15,863 nucleotides of DNA from an uncultured Acidimicrobiaceae bacterium (GCA_937868025.1 CALMLJ010000333.1:1-15863); one strand, 5' to 3'; counted from the first letter of the stretch, positions 7,634 through 15,207 are shown. Notes: generated by a model from the sequence alone, not told the origin. Made by a program: numbers and translations.

Positions 7634-9688
7634 GACGGGAGTGCCCAGCGCGGCGAGGAAGGCGGCGACCTCGTCGAAGTCCTTCGTCCGCTTCATCGGT
7701 GGCAGGGCGTGGATGAGTTGCCACCGATAGCTCGGCTTCGTCGACAGGCGTGGGTCGAGCACCGCGACGACGCCTTGATCGGTCGCCGAGCGGATGAGGC
7801 GACCCGCACCCTGGGCCAACAGCGTCGCGGCACGGGGCAGGTCGATGGTGGCGAACCCCTGAGCCGCGGCCTTCTCGCGTCGCGCTGCCAGGAGGGGTTC
7901 GTCGGGGCGCGGGAACGGGATCTTGTCGATCGTGACCAGGCTCAGCGACGGGCCGGGCACGTCGATGCCGGCCCAGAACCCCATCGTCGCGAAGAGGCAT
8001 GACGCTTCGTCGTCGGCGAACTCCTCGATGAGCGCGGGCTTGGGCCGGTCGCCCTGGCGGAGGACGGGCACGTCGACCCGCGCCGACACGGCGTCGGCAG
8101 CTTCGTTCATGGCCCGGTGGCTGGTGAAGAGGGCCAGGGTGCGGCCGCCGGCCGCGGTGATGAGGCGGACGAGTTCGTCGGCCACGGCCTCGCCGTACTT
8201 GGCCGACCGAGGGTCGGGCATGTGGGTCGCGCAGTAGAGGAGCGCGTGGTTCGCGAAGTCGAACGGGGTGCCCACGTCGATGACAGTGACCTCGTCGGGC
8301 GGGATGTGGAGGCGTTCGACGAGCGCGGTGGGGACGGTGGCGCTCGTGAACACCACCGTGTCGGGCAGCCCGAACGTCGGATCGGTCTCGTCGCCGCCCC
8401 GTGACCGACCGGCGCCGAACGGCTCGTCGTTCACGAGGTCGATGGTCGGTCCTCCGGTCGGACCGGCCGACGATCCGCCGCCAATGACGATCTCGAGGCC
8501 GTTCGGTTCGGGATCCCACAGCAGGGAGTCGAGCGTCGCACCCACGTCGAGGGGAGCCATCTCGATGCGCGGGTGGTCCTCGGTGCCGCCCACCCACATG
8601 ACGGTGTCGCCGGGTGGGCTGACCAGCGCGTCGATGTCGAGCACGAGGCCCCCCACGGCCGTGGCCACCCGGGCCTTGCGGGTCGCCGTGTCGCCCGATC
8701 CGCTGTCGGGGATCTTCTTGAGTGCGGCCGAGGCCTCCATGACCCGTGCCCGGGTCGCGTTGAGGAGGTCGGCGGTCTCGGGCGGGAGGCCACGCCGGAG
8801 CCGCGAGCCGACGAGGGGAGCGAGTTGGCGAGTGAGCCGCGTCGCGTCGTCCTCGAGTCCGTCGGTGACGGAGTCGTCGGCGATCAGGCCCGAGATCGTG
8901 CGAGCGATCGATGTGATCGTTCCGGGGCCGAGCTCCAGGCCGGTCGTTGCCGAGATGATGTCCTCGACCTCGTGCGCCTCGTCGAAGATCACCACGTCGT
9001 GATCGGGGAGGATCGCCCCGCGCGACCCGAGGTTCAGCCCGTACAGGTGGGTGTTGACGATGACGACGTCGGCGGCGGCGGCCAACGAGCGAGCCCGCTC
9101 GGCGAAGCAGTCCTCGCCGCGTGGGCACTTCGTTGCACCCGGACACTCGCGGGGGCCGACCGAGACCGCCGACCAGACCCACGGCTGGGGCTCGGTCGGG
9201 AGGTCGGCGCGGTCACCCGTCGACGACGTCTCGGCGAACTTCTGGAGTTCCTTCAGCGTCTTGTCGGGGATGCGGCTGGTGCCGCCGGCGGCTTCGGCAA
9301 CGCCGTCCAGGCCCAGCTGCGCCTCGGGTTTGGTCGCCTCGTCGAGTCGTTGGAGGCACAGGTAGTTCGAGCGACCCTTGAGCACGGCCCACGAGATCTT
9401 CTTGCTCATGTGCTTGGCCAGGAGCGGGAGCTCCTTGGTGGCCAGTTGGTCCTGGAGCGCCTTGGTGGCGGTCGCGACGATGGTGCGCCGGCCCGAGGTC
9501 AGCGCCGGGATGAGGTAGGCGAGCGACTTGCCGGTGCCCGTGCCCGCCTGGACGACCAGGTGCTGCTTCTCGCCGATCGCCGTGGCGATCGCCTCCACCA
9601 TCTGGTGCTGGCCGGGTCGGTCCTCGCCGGCGTCCATCGACTCGCGGACGCGGTCGAGGAGGTCGAGTGATCGGGTCGCCAAACTCAC
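7631..9688 (-). CDS. DinG/XPD-type superfamily 2 helicase with Fe-S cysteines
   Basis: The product has 685 residues from a GTG start at 9688 (VSLATRSLDLLDRVRESMDAGEDRPGQ...). It is an ATP-dependent DNA helicase of the DinG/XPD group, expected to unwind 5'-tailed DNA or R-loops in repair. Visible motifs are the Q-like RPGQHQM (24-30), Walker A AGTGTGKS (48-55), DEAH (236-239) in VVIFDEAHEVEDI, motif III-like FTSATVP, a late GFWAGIDVPGPSLSLVTIDKIPFP stretch typical of DinG, and motif VI QGAGRLIRS (about 626-634). Four cysteines placed as in the XPD iron-sulfur cluster are Cys111 (YLC), Cys182 (ECPG), Cys188 (KCPRG) and Cys194 (DCF). No exonuclease domain is fused. The frame stays open far upstream across uppS, but that part is antisense to uppS and is rejected. 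It is divergent from uppS (72 nt between starts). Confidence 0.92.
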   Translation of the reverse strand: MSLATRSLDLLDRVRESMDAGEDRPGQHQMVEAIATAIGEKQHLVVQAGTGTGKSLAYLIPALTSGRRTIVATATKALQDQLATKELPLLAKHMSKKISWAVLKGRSNYLCLQRLDEATKPEAQLGLDGVAEAAGGTSRIPDKTLKELQKFAETSSTGDRADLPTEPQPWVWSAVSVGPRECPGATKCPRGEDCFAERARSLAAAADVVIVNTHLYGLNLGSRGAILPDHDVVIFDEAHEVEDIISATTGLELGPGTITSIARTISGLIADDSVTDGLEDDATRLTRQLAPLVGSRLRRGLPPETADLLNATRARVMEASAALKKIPDSGSGDTATRKARVATAVGGLVLDIDALVSPPGDTVMWVGGTEDHPRIEMAPLDVGATLDSLLWDPEPNGLEIVIGGGSSAGPTGGPTIDLVNDEPFGAGRSRGGDETDPTFGLPDTVVFTSATVPTALVERLHIPPDEVTVIDVGTPFDFANHALLYCATHMPDPRSAKYGEAVADELVRLITAAGGRTLALFTSHRAMNEAADAVSARVDVPVLRQGDRPKPALIEEFADDEASCLFATMGFWAGIDVPGPSLSLVTIDKIPFPRPDEPLLAARREKAAAQGFATIDLPRAATLLAQGAGRLIRSATDQGVVAVLDPRLSTKPSYRWQLIHALPPMKRTKDFDEVAAFLAALGTPV

Positions 9689-9748
9689 GTCCCTACTCTC
9701 GCATGTGAAGGAACGGTGGCTGGGCACGGGGGTCCACACGCCAGCAGG

Positions 9749-9754
9749 TACGGT
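9749..9754 (+). promoter_or_regulatory. -10 box of a likely leaderless uppS promoter
   Basis: TACGGT (TANNNT) lies exactly 6 nt before the GTG at 9761, so transcription would begin at the start codon. This also argues for GTG 9761 over upstream in-frame starts. No clear -35 box is visible. Confidence 0.5.
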
Positions 9755-9760
9755 GCGGGT

Positions 9761-10483
9761 GTGGAGCTGAGCGACCTGGACCCGACCTATATCCCTCGCC
9801 ATGTGGCGGTTGTCATGGACGGCAACGGGCGATGGGCCCAGCAGCGCGGCTTGCCCCGCACCGACGGCCATGCCGCCGGTGAGGAGGCGCTCATGGACAC
9901 GATCTGGGGCGCGCACGCCGCCGGCATCCGCTGGCTCACGGTGTACGCGTTCTCGACGGAGAACTGGAAGCGGCCGCTCGACGAGGTCCGGTTCCTCATG
10001 AACTTCAACGAGCGGCTCCTCCTCACCCGGCGTGACGAGATCCACGCCCACAACATCAAGATGCAGTTCCTGGGTCGCCGTGACTGGCGGGTGCCGCGCC
10101 GCATCCTCAAGCGCATCGACGAGACCCTCGAGCTCACGAAGGACAACGACGCCATGACGGTGTCGATGGCCTTCAACTACGGCGGTCGCGCCGAGCTGGT
10201 CGACGCCGTGCGCAAGATCGTCGAAGCGGGTGTGCCGGCCAACAAGATCAACGAGAAGATGATCAGCGCCCACATGTACGACCCGACGATGCCCGATCCC
10301 GAGCTCGTGGTCCGCACCTCGGGCGAGATCCGCACGTCGAACTACCTGATGTGGGAGTCGGCGTACTCGGAGTGGGTGTTCACCGACGTCCTGTGGCCGG
10401 ACTTCCGCCGCGAGAACCTCTACGACTCCATCCGCGAGTACCAGCAACGGGAGCGCCGCTTCGGCGGTCTCGCCAACGAGTAG
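9761..10483 (+). CDS. uppS: Isoprenyl transferase (undecaprenyl/decaprenyl diphosphate synthase family)
   Basis: The product has 240 residues from GTG 9761. It is a cis-prenyltransferase that extends an allylic diphosphate with isopentenyl diphosphate to make the lipid carrier for cell-wall synthesis. The family motifs are complete: HVAVVMDGNGRWA (14-26) with catalytic Asp20, TDGHAAG (34-40), TVYAFSTENWKRP (60-72), and RTSGEIRTSNYL (185-196) followed by AYSEWVFTDVLWPDF (201-215). The product chain length cannot be read from the sequence. An in-frame start at 9716 would add 15 residues (AGHGGPHASRY...) before the conserved region; GTG 9761 is preferred because of the -10 box placed 6 nt before it. 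recO follows after 2 nt, so the two are co-transcribed. The order uppS-recO is swapped relative to recO-uppS in M. tuberculosis. Confidence 0.95.
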   Translation: MELSDLDPTYIPRHVAVVMDGNGRWAQQRGLPRTDGHAAGEEALMDTIWGAHAAGIRWLTVYAFSTENWKRPLDEVRFLMNFNERLLLTRRDEIHAHNIKMQFLGRRDWRVPRRILKRIDETLELTKDNDAMTVSMAFNYGGRAELVDAVRKIVEAGVPANKINEKMISAHMYDPTMPDPELVVRTSGEIRTSNYLMWESAYSEWVFTDVLWPDFRRENLYDSIREYQQRERRFGGLANE

Positions 10484-10485
10484 CC

Positions 10486-11205
10486 GTGCCGCTGTACCGC
10501 GACGTCGGCGTGGTGCTCCGCACCTACAAGCTCGGCGAGGCCGATCGCATCGTGGTGTTCTGCACCCAGGGTCGCGGCAAGGTGCGCGCCGTGGCGAAAG
10601 GCGTGCGCAAGACGAAGTCACGGTTCGGGTCGCGGCTCGAGCCCGGAAGCCACGTGTCGTTGCAGCTCTACGAGGGTCGCGAGCTCGACATCGTGAGCCA
10701 GGCCGAGCTGGTCGAGGCGCAGCAGGCGTTGCGTGACGACCTCGACCGCATGGGTCGTGCCGCGGCGATGCTCGAAGCCGTCGACCAGATCTGCCAGGAG
10801 GGCGAGGTCAACCCTGCCCTCTACGACATGTTGGTGGGCGGGCTGCGGGCCGTCGCGAACTGGGACACCCCGCTCGTGACACCGTCCTTCTTCTTCAAGC
10901 TGCTCGCAGCCGAAGGCGTCGGCATGCAGGTCGACTGCTGCCTCGAGTGCGGGGCGGAGGACGATCTCGTCGCCCTCGACCTCGAGGGGGGTGGGTTGCG
11001 GTGCCGCACCCACCGCGACGGACTCGCCGTGTCGAGCCAGGCCGTGACCATCCTCCAGCTGGTGTTGGGTGGACGGCTGTCGAACGCGCTCGCGCTCCCG
11101 ATCGGTCCGGCGACCTTCGAGGTCGATCACCTGGCGTCGGTCGCCATGGAGCGGCACCTCGACCGTCGCTTGCGCTCATTGCACCTGCTCGACCATCCGG
11201 GCTGA
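10486..11205 (+). CDS. recO: DNA repair protein RecO
   Basis: The product has 239 residues from a GTG 2 nt after the uppS stop. RecO acts in the RecFOR pathway, loading RecA on SSB-coated gaps. The N-terminal OB-fold shows the typical opening YRDVGVVLRTYKLGEADRIVVF (4-25) followed by GKVRAVAKGVRKTKSRFGSRLEPG (31-54). The helical middle part contains NPALYDMLVGGLRAV. A zinc-binding site is visible as Cys152-x2-Cys155 (CLEC) and Cys173-x2-His176 (CRTH); the last ligand is His, where many RecO proteins have Cys. The longer in-frame reading from 10351 overlaps uppS and is rejected. A strong hairpin follows the stop at 11243-11268. Confidence 0.94.
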   Translation: MPLYRDVGVVLRTYKLGEADRIVVFCTQGRGKVRAVAKGVRKTKSRFGSRLEPGSHVSLQLYEGRELDIVSQAELVEAQQALRDDLDRMGRAAAMLEAVDQICQEGEVNPALYDMLVGGLRAVANWDTPLVTPSFFFKLLAAEGVGMQVDCCLECGAEDDLVALDLEGGGLRCRTHRDGLAVSSQAVTILQLVLGGRLSNALALPIGPATFEVDHLASVAMERHLDRRLRSLHLLDHPG

Positions 11206-11242
11206 CCCCGAAACAAGCCCGAACCAGACCCCGAACGCGGAA

Positions 11243-11268
11243 CGACCCCGGGCCGGAGCCCGGGGTCG
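11243..11268. terminator. Bidirectional hairpin terminator between recO and the converging gene
   Basis: A perfect 11-bp stem, CGACCCCGGGC with GCCCGGGGTCG, encloses the loop CGGA. It sits 37 nt after the recO stop and 25 nt beyond the end of the converging minus-strand gene, so it can serve both. No T-tract is present on either side. Confidence 0.78.
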
Positions 11269-11293
11269 CTCGGTGATCGGGGTGATCGCTCGA

Positions 11294-12301
11294 TCAGGCG
11301 GCGATCGGCTCGTTGCCCATCTGGCGGTAGAGGTTGGCCGTCAGGAGGGACGAGATCGGGTCGATGAACAGCCCGAGCAGTGCGGCGACGACGGCGCCAC
11401 CGATGCCACCGGCGAACGAGCTGATGATGCCGACGACGATGCCGATCAGCACGAGCACGATGCAGGGCACCACGTTCGCCTTGACCGCGTTGTAGCTCCA
11501 GTTGAGCGCATCGCCGACGCCGGCCCCCTTGTCGAGGGCGTGGATCGGTGCGAACAGCAGGAAGAACGCGACCAGGAGGCCGGGAATGACGCACAGCACG
11601 AGGCCGATCGCCGTCAGGATGCCGGACACGATCGCCACGACGATGTAGGGCACGAGGTTCGTGCCGGTCATCAGGTCGTTGAACGACGGGGTCTCGCCGC
11701 GGGTGACCCGGAGTGCGGCGCGGAGCAGGCCGATGCGGAGGAACGCGACGAGCAGGGCGATCACGATCGAGATCAGGATGCTGCCGACGATGCCGCTCCA
11801 GAAGTTGCCGTCGTTGACGAGCACGCCGTTGTCGTTGATGCGGAGGTCGTCGACGGAGGTCTCGGCCAGCTTCGATGCGGTGATGCCGCCCAGCAGGTTG
11901 ACGAGGAAGATCACGCCGGAGAGCGAGAGCAGCGGCACGAGGTGCTGCTGGAACTTCGCGAAGGTCCAGCTGAACGCGGTGCCGATGTCGGCCTGGCCGC
12001 CGCCGCTCGGGAAGCCGCCGGGCTGGTACGCCTGGTAGCCGCCGGGAGGCGCGGGCGGGGGCACGTAGCCGCCACCGGGAGGCGGCGGGGCGTAACCACC
12101 GCCGGGCGGACCGGGAGGCGGAGGAGGGGTGTAACCGCCGCCGGGGGGCGCGGGGGGAGGAGGCGCTTGGTAGCCGCCACCGGGAGGGGCCGGAGGGGGC
12201 GGGGTCGCCCCGGGACCGGGCGGCGGGGTGATGGCACCGCCACCGAACGGCGGCGGCGGCGGAGTGGCGCCTCCGGAGTACGGGTCGTTGGGATCGCTCA
12301 C
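11294..12301 (-). CDS. Multi-pass membrane protein with a Pro/Gly/Tyr-rich repeat head
   Basis: The product has 335 residues from a GTG at 12301, with a strong AAGGAG (12313-12308) 6 nt upstream. Residues 1-100 are a low-complexity head of Pro runs separated by GGGY units (positions 41, 54, 67, 76 and a GGY at 87), likely disordered and cytoplasmic. Residues about 120-316 contain five or six hydrophobic segments (about 121-140, 170-192, 217-236, 238-257, 277-298 and perhaps 300-316). The motif-like stretch GTAFSWTFAKFQQHLVPLL begins the membrane part. Such proteins, a Pro-rich head plus a DUF-type integral membrane domain, are frequent in actinobacteria and have no established role. The gene lies downstream of csaA on the same strand, 114 nt away, probably with its own promoter, and converges on recO. 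Confidence 0.8.
   Translation of the reverse strand: MSDPNDPYSGGATPPPPPFGGGAITPPPGPGATPPPPAPPGGGYQAPPPPAPPGGGYTPPPPPGPPGGGYAPPPPGGGYVPPPAPPGGYQAYQPGGFPSGGGQADIGTAFSWTFAKFQQHLVPLLSLSGVIFLVNLLGGITASKLAETSVDDLRINDNGVLVNDGNFWSGIVGSILISIVIALLVAFLRIGLLRAALRVTRGETPSFNDLMTGTNLVPYIVVAIVSGILTAIGLVLCVIPGLLVAFFLLFAPIHALDKGAGVGDALNWSYNAVKANVVPCIVLVLIGIVVGIISSFAGGIGGAVVAALLGLFIDPISSLLTANLYRQMGNEPIAA
12035..12181 (-). repeat. Imperfect tandem repeat encoding GGGY-Pro units
   Basis: This DNA encodes residues 41-89 of the membrane protein: units of GGGY plus a Pro-rich spacer with lengths of 13, 13, 9 and 11 residues. The unequal units suggest past slippage or unequal recombination and make the region prone to length variation. 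Confidence 0.75.
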
Positions 12302-12340
12302 GAGCAGCTCCTTGGGCAGTGCTTGAGGAAGTAGACGGTC

Positions 12341-12346
12341 ACGCTA
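12341..12346 (-). promoter_or_regulatory. Possible -10 box of the Pro-rich membrane protein gene
   Basis: TAGCGT on the minus strand fits TANNNT and would give a leader of about 30-35 nt containing the AAGGAG site. The 114-nt gap between csaA and this gene shows no strong hairpin, so read-through from csaA is also possible. Confidence 0.25.
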
Positions 12347-12415
12347 TCAACGGGGCTGCGCGAAACCGGGGAACGTCACACGAACGAAACGGTCGTCGCC
12401 GGTGCGTACGGGGCG

Positions 12416-12811
12416 TCAGGCGACCGGCGCGCCGAGGGGCACGTCGGCGTCGGGTGCGAGGAGGTGGACGGTGCCGTCGGGGGCGAGTCCGCCGAGGACG
12501 AGGAACTGCGACTCGAAGCCGGCGATGCGCCGAACCCCGAGGTTGATGGCGCCCACCACACGCCGGCCGACCAGTTCATCACGGTCGTAGTTGGTCACCT
12601 GGGCGCTCGTCTCGAGGATCCCGACGACCGGCCCGAAGTCGACGACGAGCTGGTACGCCGGTTTCCGGGCCTCGGGGAAGGGGCGGACGTCGACCACTTC
12701 GCCGACCCGCATGTCGACGGCGAAGAAGTCCGGGCCACTGATGTCGTGTTTGCGGGGGAGCTTCGACGGTTCGTACGGCAGGTTCTCGGGGTCGATCGAA
12801 TGTTGGGCCAT
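12416..12811 (-). CDS. csaA: CsaA-type free-standing tRNA-binding domain protein
   Basis: The product has 131 residues. The OB-fold tRNA-binding domain (as at the C-terminus of bacterial MetRS) fills residues 29-128: FFAVDMRVGEVVDVRPFPEARKPAYQLVVDFGP, then ETSAQVT (67-73), LVGRRVVGAINLG (80-92) and RRIAGFESQFLVLGG (94-108), all close to the B. subtilis CsaA pattern. CsaA has been described as an export chaperone and binds tRNA-like partners; the role here is not certain. About 22 residues precede the usual CsaA start. The ATG at 12811 is supported by TAGGTT placed 6 nt upstream (leaderless). The gene is head-to-head with glyS (64 nt between starts), pairing a tRNA-binding protein with a tRNA synthetase. 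Confidence 0.9.
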   Translation of the reverse strand: MAQHSIDPENLPYEPSKLPRKHDISGPDFFAVDMRVGEVVDVRPFPEARKPAYQLVVDFGPVVGILETSAQVTNYDRDELVGRRVVGAINLGVRRIAGFESQFLVLGGLAPDGTVHLLAPDADVPLGAPVA

Positions 12812-12817
12812 GTCGCG

Positions 12818-12867
12818 AACCTACGGCGGGAACCAGGTGGGGGAGCACATCTCCCACCCGGTAACCT
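12818..12867. promoter_or_regulatory. Divergent csaA/glyS promoter region with an inverted repeat
   Basis: On the minus strand TAGGTT (12823-12818) lies 6 nt before the csaA ATG. On the plus strand TAACCT (12862-12867) lies 8 nt before the glyS ATG. Between them is an imperfect inverted repeat (12836-12844 with 12850-12858; 8 of 9 positions paired in DNA, a G.U wobble in RNA; loop GCACA). It overlaps the -35 area of both promoters, so one regulator could act on both genes. Both starts appear leaderless or nearly so. Inference from motifs. Confidence 0.45.
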
Positions 12868-12875
12868 CGGCCCCT

Positions 12876-14210
12876 ATGTCCGAAGCAGAGTCCGCCGTCG
12901 CCCCCGATCCCGAGATCTTCGACAAGATCGTCAACCTGTCGAAGCGTCGCGGTATCGCCTTCCAGTCAGCGGAGATCTACGGCGGGTTCCGCTCGACCTA
13001 CGACTACGGGCCCGTCGGTGTGCTGCTGCTCCGCAACGTCAAGGACGCCTGGTGGCGCTCGATGGTGCAGATGCGCCACGACGTCGTGGGCCTCGACGCC
13101 GCGATCCTCGGCCCGCCCGCCATCTGGGAGGCCTCGGGTCACCTCGCCAACTTCACCGACCCGCTGGTCGACTGCACGGTGTGCCAGTCGCGTCACCGTC
13201 TCGACAAGCTCGAGGACCCGAACGTGTGCCCCACGTGTGGGTCGAAGGGCAGCTTCACCGAGCCGCGTGACTTCAACCTGATGTTCAAGACGCAGGCCGG
13301 CCCGGTCGCCGGCGCCGGTGCCGACTGCTACCTCCGCCCCGAGACGGCGCAGGGCATGTTCGTGAACTTCGCCAACGTGCTCAACAGCACCCGCAAGAAG
13401 CCGCCGTTCGGCATCGCCCAGATCGGCAAGTCGTTCCGCAACGAGATCACGCCGGGCAACTTCGTGTTCCGCACCCGCGAGTTCGAGCAGATGGAGATGG
13501 AGTTCTTCGTGCCGCCGGCCGAGGCCGACGAGTGGTACCGCTACTGGTGCCAGGAGCGTTACCAGTGGTACCTCGACCACGGCATGCCCGAGTCGCAGCT
13601 GCGCTTGCGTCCCCACGACGCGGACGAGCTCTCGCACTACTCGTCGGGCACCTCCGACGTGGAGTTCCTGTTCCCGTGGGGCTGGGACGAGCTCGAGGGC
13701 ATCGCCAACCGCGGCAACTACGACCTCACCCAGCACCAGACGCACTCCGGCCAGAGCCTCGAGTACTACGACCAGGCCGCCAACGAGCGCTACCTGCCCC
13801 ACGTCATCGAGCCGGCAGCCGGCGCGACCCGCACTGCGTTCGCGTTCCTCATCGCTGCCTACACCGAGGTCGAGGTCAAGGGCGAGAAGCGCACGGTGCT
13901 GCGCCTGCATCACCGCATCGCTCCGTACAAGGTGGCCGTGCTGCCGCTCTCGAAGAAGCCCGAGCTGACGGGGCCGTGCCTCGAGATGCTGGCGACACTG
14001 CAGGGCAGCTTCATGTGCGACTACGACGAGACGCAGTCGATCGGCAAGCGGTACGCCCGCCAGGACGAGATCGGTACGCCGTACTGCGTGACGTTCGACT
14101 TCGACTCGATCGAGGACCGTTCGGTCACGGTTCGCGACCGCGACACGATGGAACAGGAGCGCATCCCGATCGAGGGCCTCGTGCGCTATCTCCAGGACAA
14201 ATTCGTCTGA
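12876..14210 (+). CDS. glyS: Glycyl-tRNA synthetase, homodimeric (alpha2) class II type
   Basis: The product has 444 residues. It charges tRNA-Gly with glycine in the cytoplasm. The N-terminal signature KRRGIAFQSAEIYGG and YDYGPVGVLLLRNVKDAWW (to about 60) is that of the alpha2 enzyme. A zinc-binding insertion is visible as Cys100-x2-Cys103 and Cys118-x2-Cys121. The catalytic core has RPETAQGMF (154-162), motif 2 FRNEITPGNFVFRTREFEQMEMEFF (187-211), and motif 3 near 380-400 (GKRYARQDEIGTPYCVTFDFDS). The length is close to the usual 460. The ATG at 12876 follows TAACCT by 8 nt and begins the SEAESAVAPDPE leader; the open frame to 12591 is antisense to csaA and rejected. A methyltransferase gene follows after 21 nt on the same strand. 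Confidence 0.96.
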   Translation: MSEAESAVAPDPEIFDKIVNLSKRRGIAFQSAEIYGGFRSTYDYGPVGVLLLRNVKDAWWRSMVQMRHDVVGLDAAILGPPAIWEASGHLANFTDPLVDCTVCQSRHRLDKLEDPNVCPTCGSKGSFTEPRDFNLMFKTQAGPVAGAGADCYLRPETAQGMFVNFANVLNSTRKKPPFGIAQIGKSFRNEITPGNFVFRTREFEQMEMEFFVPPAEADEWYRYWCQERYQWYLDHGMPESQLRLRPHDADELSHYSSGTSDVEFLFPWGWDELEGIANRGNYDLTQHQTHSGQSLEYYDQAANERYLPHVIEPAAGATRTAFAFLIAAYTEVEVKGEKRTVLRLHHRIAPYKVAVLPLSKKPELTGPCLEMLATLQGSFMCDYDETQSIGKRYARQDEIGTPYCVTFDFDSIEDRSVTVRDRDTMEQERIPIEGLVRYLQDKFV

Positions 14211-14231
14211 CCTTTGGAATGATCGTCGGCC

Positions 14232-15059
14232 ATGACGGTCGATGACGAACGCTGGTACGGCGACAACCGGGACTGGTGGGACGAGAAGGTCCCGCTGCAC
14301 GTCGAGGGCGAGTTCTACCGCGTCCGTGAGTTCCTCGACGGCGAGGAGCAGCTCCGGCCCTTCGAGCTCGCCGAGCTGGGTGACGTTGCGGGTCGGACGT
14401 TGTTCCACCCGCAGTGCCACTTCGGCCAGGACACGCTGAGTTGGGCCCGGCACGGTGCCCGGGTGACCGGTCTCGATTTCTCGCCCGCGGGCGTCGCCGC
14501 GGCGCAGCAACTGGCGGTCGACGCCGGCATCGCGGACGCCCGATTCGTGTGCGCCGACGTGTACGACGCTGCCGAGGCGGTCGGCGGCGAGCGGTTCGAC
14601 ATCGTCTACACCGGTCTCGGAGCGATCAACTGGCTCCACGACATCGAGCGGTGGGCGGCGACGATGGCCTCGGTGTGCCGGACGGGTGGCACGTTCTACC
14701 TCGCCGAGTTCCACCCGGTGGCGTCGACGTTCGACGACGAACGTGACGATGTCGCTCTCGTTCCCCGGTACGACTACTTCGGCCACGAGTGGCACGACAC
14801 GTCGGAGACCTTCACCGGGAGCTACGGGGCGCAGGACGCCGTCACCGAGTTCAACAACACCCACGAGCGGGTGTGGACGCTGGGGGAGGTGGTGTCGGCG
14901 GTGACCGGTGCGGGGTTCCGCCTCGAGTTCCTCCACGAGCACGACTACACGCTGTTCGATTCGCTGCGGTTCCTGGTGCGGACCGGGCGCGGGTACGAGC
15001 TGCCCGAGGGTTTGCCCCGCATCCCGATGATGTACTCCCTGCGAGCCACCCTCACCTGA
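14232..15059 (+). CDS. Class I SAM-dependent methyltransferase
   Basis: The product has 275 residues. The SAM-binding core starts near residue 55. Motif I is the variant LFHPQCHFGQDTLSWARHGARVTGLDFS (57-84), where the usual acidic-Gly-rich loop is replaced by HxQCHFG; this variant marks a recognised subfamily of bacterial class I methyltransferases. Motif II is the acidic LD at 81-82, ADVYDA (108-113) is the next conserved acidic site, and FDIVYTGLGAINWLHDIERW (122-141) fits motif IV and after. The C-terminal part (about 160-275) has a Tyr/Trp-rich segment that may hold the substrate site. The substrate is unknown. The ATG at 14232 lies 21 nt after glyS, so the two may be co-transcribed. The stop lies in a CCTGA tandem repeat, and a hairpin follows at 15093. 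Confidence 0.88.
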   Translation: MTVDDERWYGDNRDWWDEKVPLHVEGEFYRVREFLDGEEQLRPFELAELGDVAGRTLFHPQCHFGQDTLSWARHGARVTGLDFSPAGVAAAQQLAVDAGIADARFVCADVYDAAEAVGGERFDIVYTGLGAINWLHDIERWAATMASVCRTGGTFYLAEFHPVASTFDDERDDVALVPRYDYFGHEWHDTSETFTGSYGAQDAVTEFNNTHERVWTLGEVVSAVTGAGFRLEFLHEHDYTLFDSLRFLVRTGRGYELPEGLPRIPMMYSLRATLT

Positions 15060-15069
15060 CCTGACCTGA
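15055..15069 (+). repeat. Three tandem CCTGA units over the methyltransferase stop
   Basis: CCTGA is repeated at 15055, 15060 and 15065. Each unit holds a TGA (15057, 15062, 15067), and because the period is 5 nt these three stops fall in three different frames. The first is the real stop codon. Confidence 0.9.
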
Positions 15070-15092
15070 CTGCGCCCGACCCTCACCTGTTC

Positions 15093-15134
15093 TGTCCTGC
15101 CGATTCGCCCCTGGAGGGGCGGAACCGCAGGACA
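15093..15134 (+). terminator. Long two-part hairpin after the methyltransferase gene
   Basis: The outer stem TGTCCTGC (15093-15100) pairs with GCAGGACA (15127-15134), and the inner stem CGCCCC (15106-15111) pairs with GGGGCG (15116-15121) around the loop TGGA. The 5-nt internal loops (CGATT and GAACC) can pair partly. No T-tract follows. It lies 33 nt after the stop and 73 nt before the next gene, so a terminator is the simplest reading. Confidence 0.65.
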
Positions 15135-15191
15135 AATCCGGCGAGGCCGGCGGCAAGGCTGGCGGCGGGATCGTTGTCAGGAGGGGCCGGG

Positions 15192-15197
15192 TAGTGT
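15192..15197 (+). promoter_or_regulatory. Possible -10 box of the PEP-utilising protein gene
   Basis: TAGTGT fits TANNNT and lies 10 nt before the ATG at 15208, which would give a leader of only about 3 nt. No -35 box is recognised. Confidence 0.35.
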
Positions 15198-15207
15198 CCG
15201 GGGTGCC

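Noticed and set aside
6476..8002. 508-residue plus-strand open frame
   Set aside because: It is antisense to the amidase, the secreted protein and the helicase 3' end, and crosses two intergenic hairpins or repeats.
9689..10621. In-frame extension of the helicase reading frame to 996 residues
   Set aside because: The added part is exactly antisense to uppS, whose family motifs are complete. The helicase homology starts at VSLATRSL from GTG 9688.
12302..12415. Terminator between csaA and the Pro-rich membrane protein gene
   Set aside because: Only short imperfect inverted repeats are visible (4-bp arms), too weak to call.
12966..15086. 706-residue minus-strand open frame
   Set aside because: It is antisense to glyS and the methyltransferase, both of which have clear motifs. 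Long shadow frames are expected in GC-rich coding DNA, and its translation is a low-complexity Arg/Val/Glu/Leu mix.
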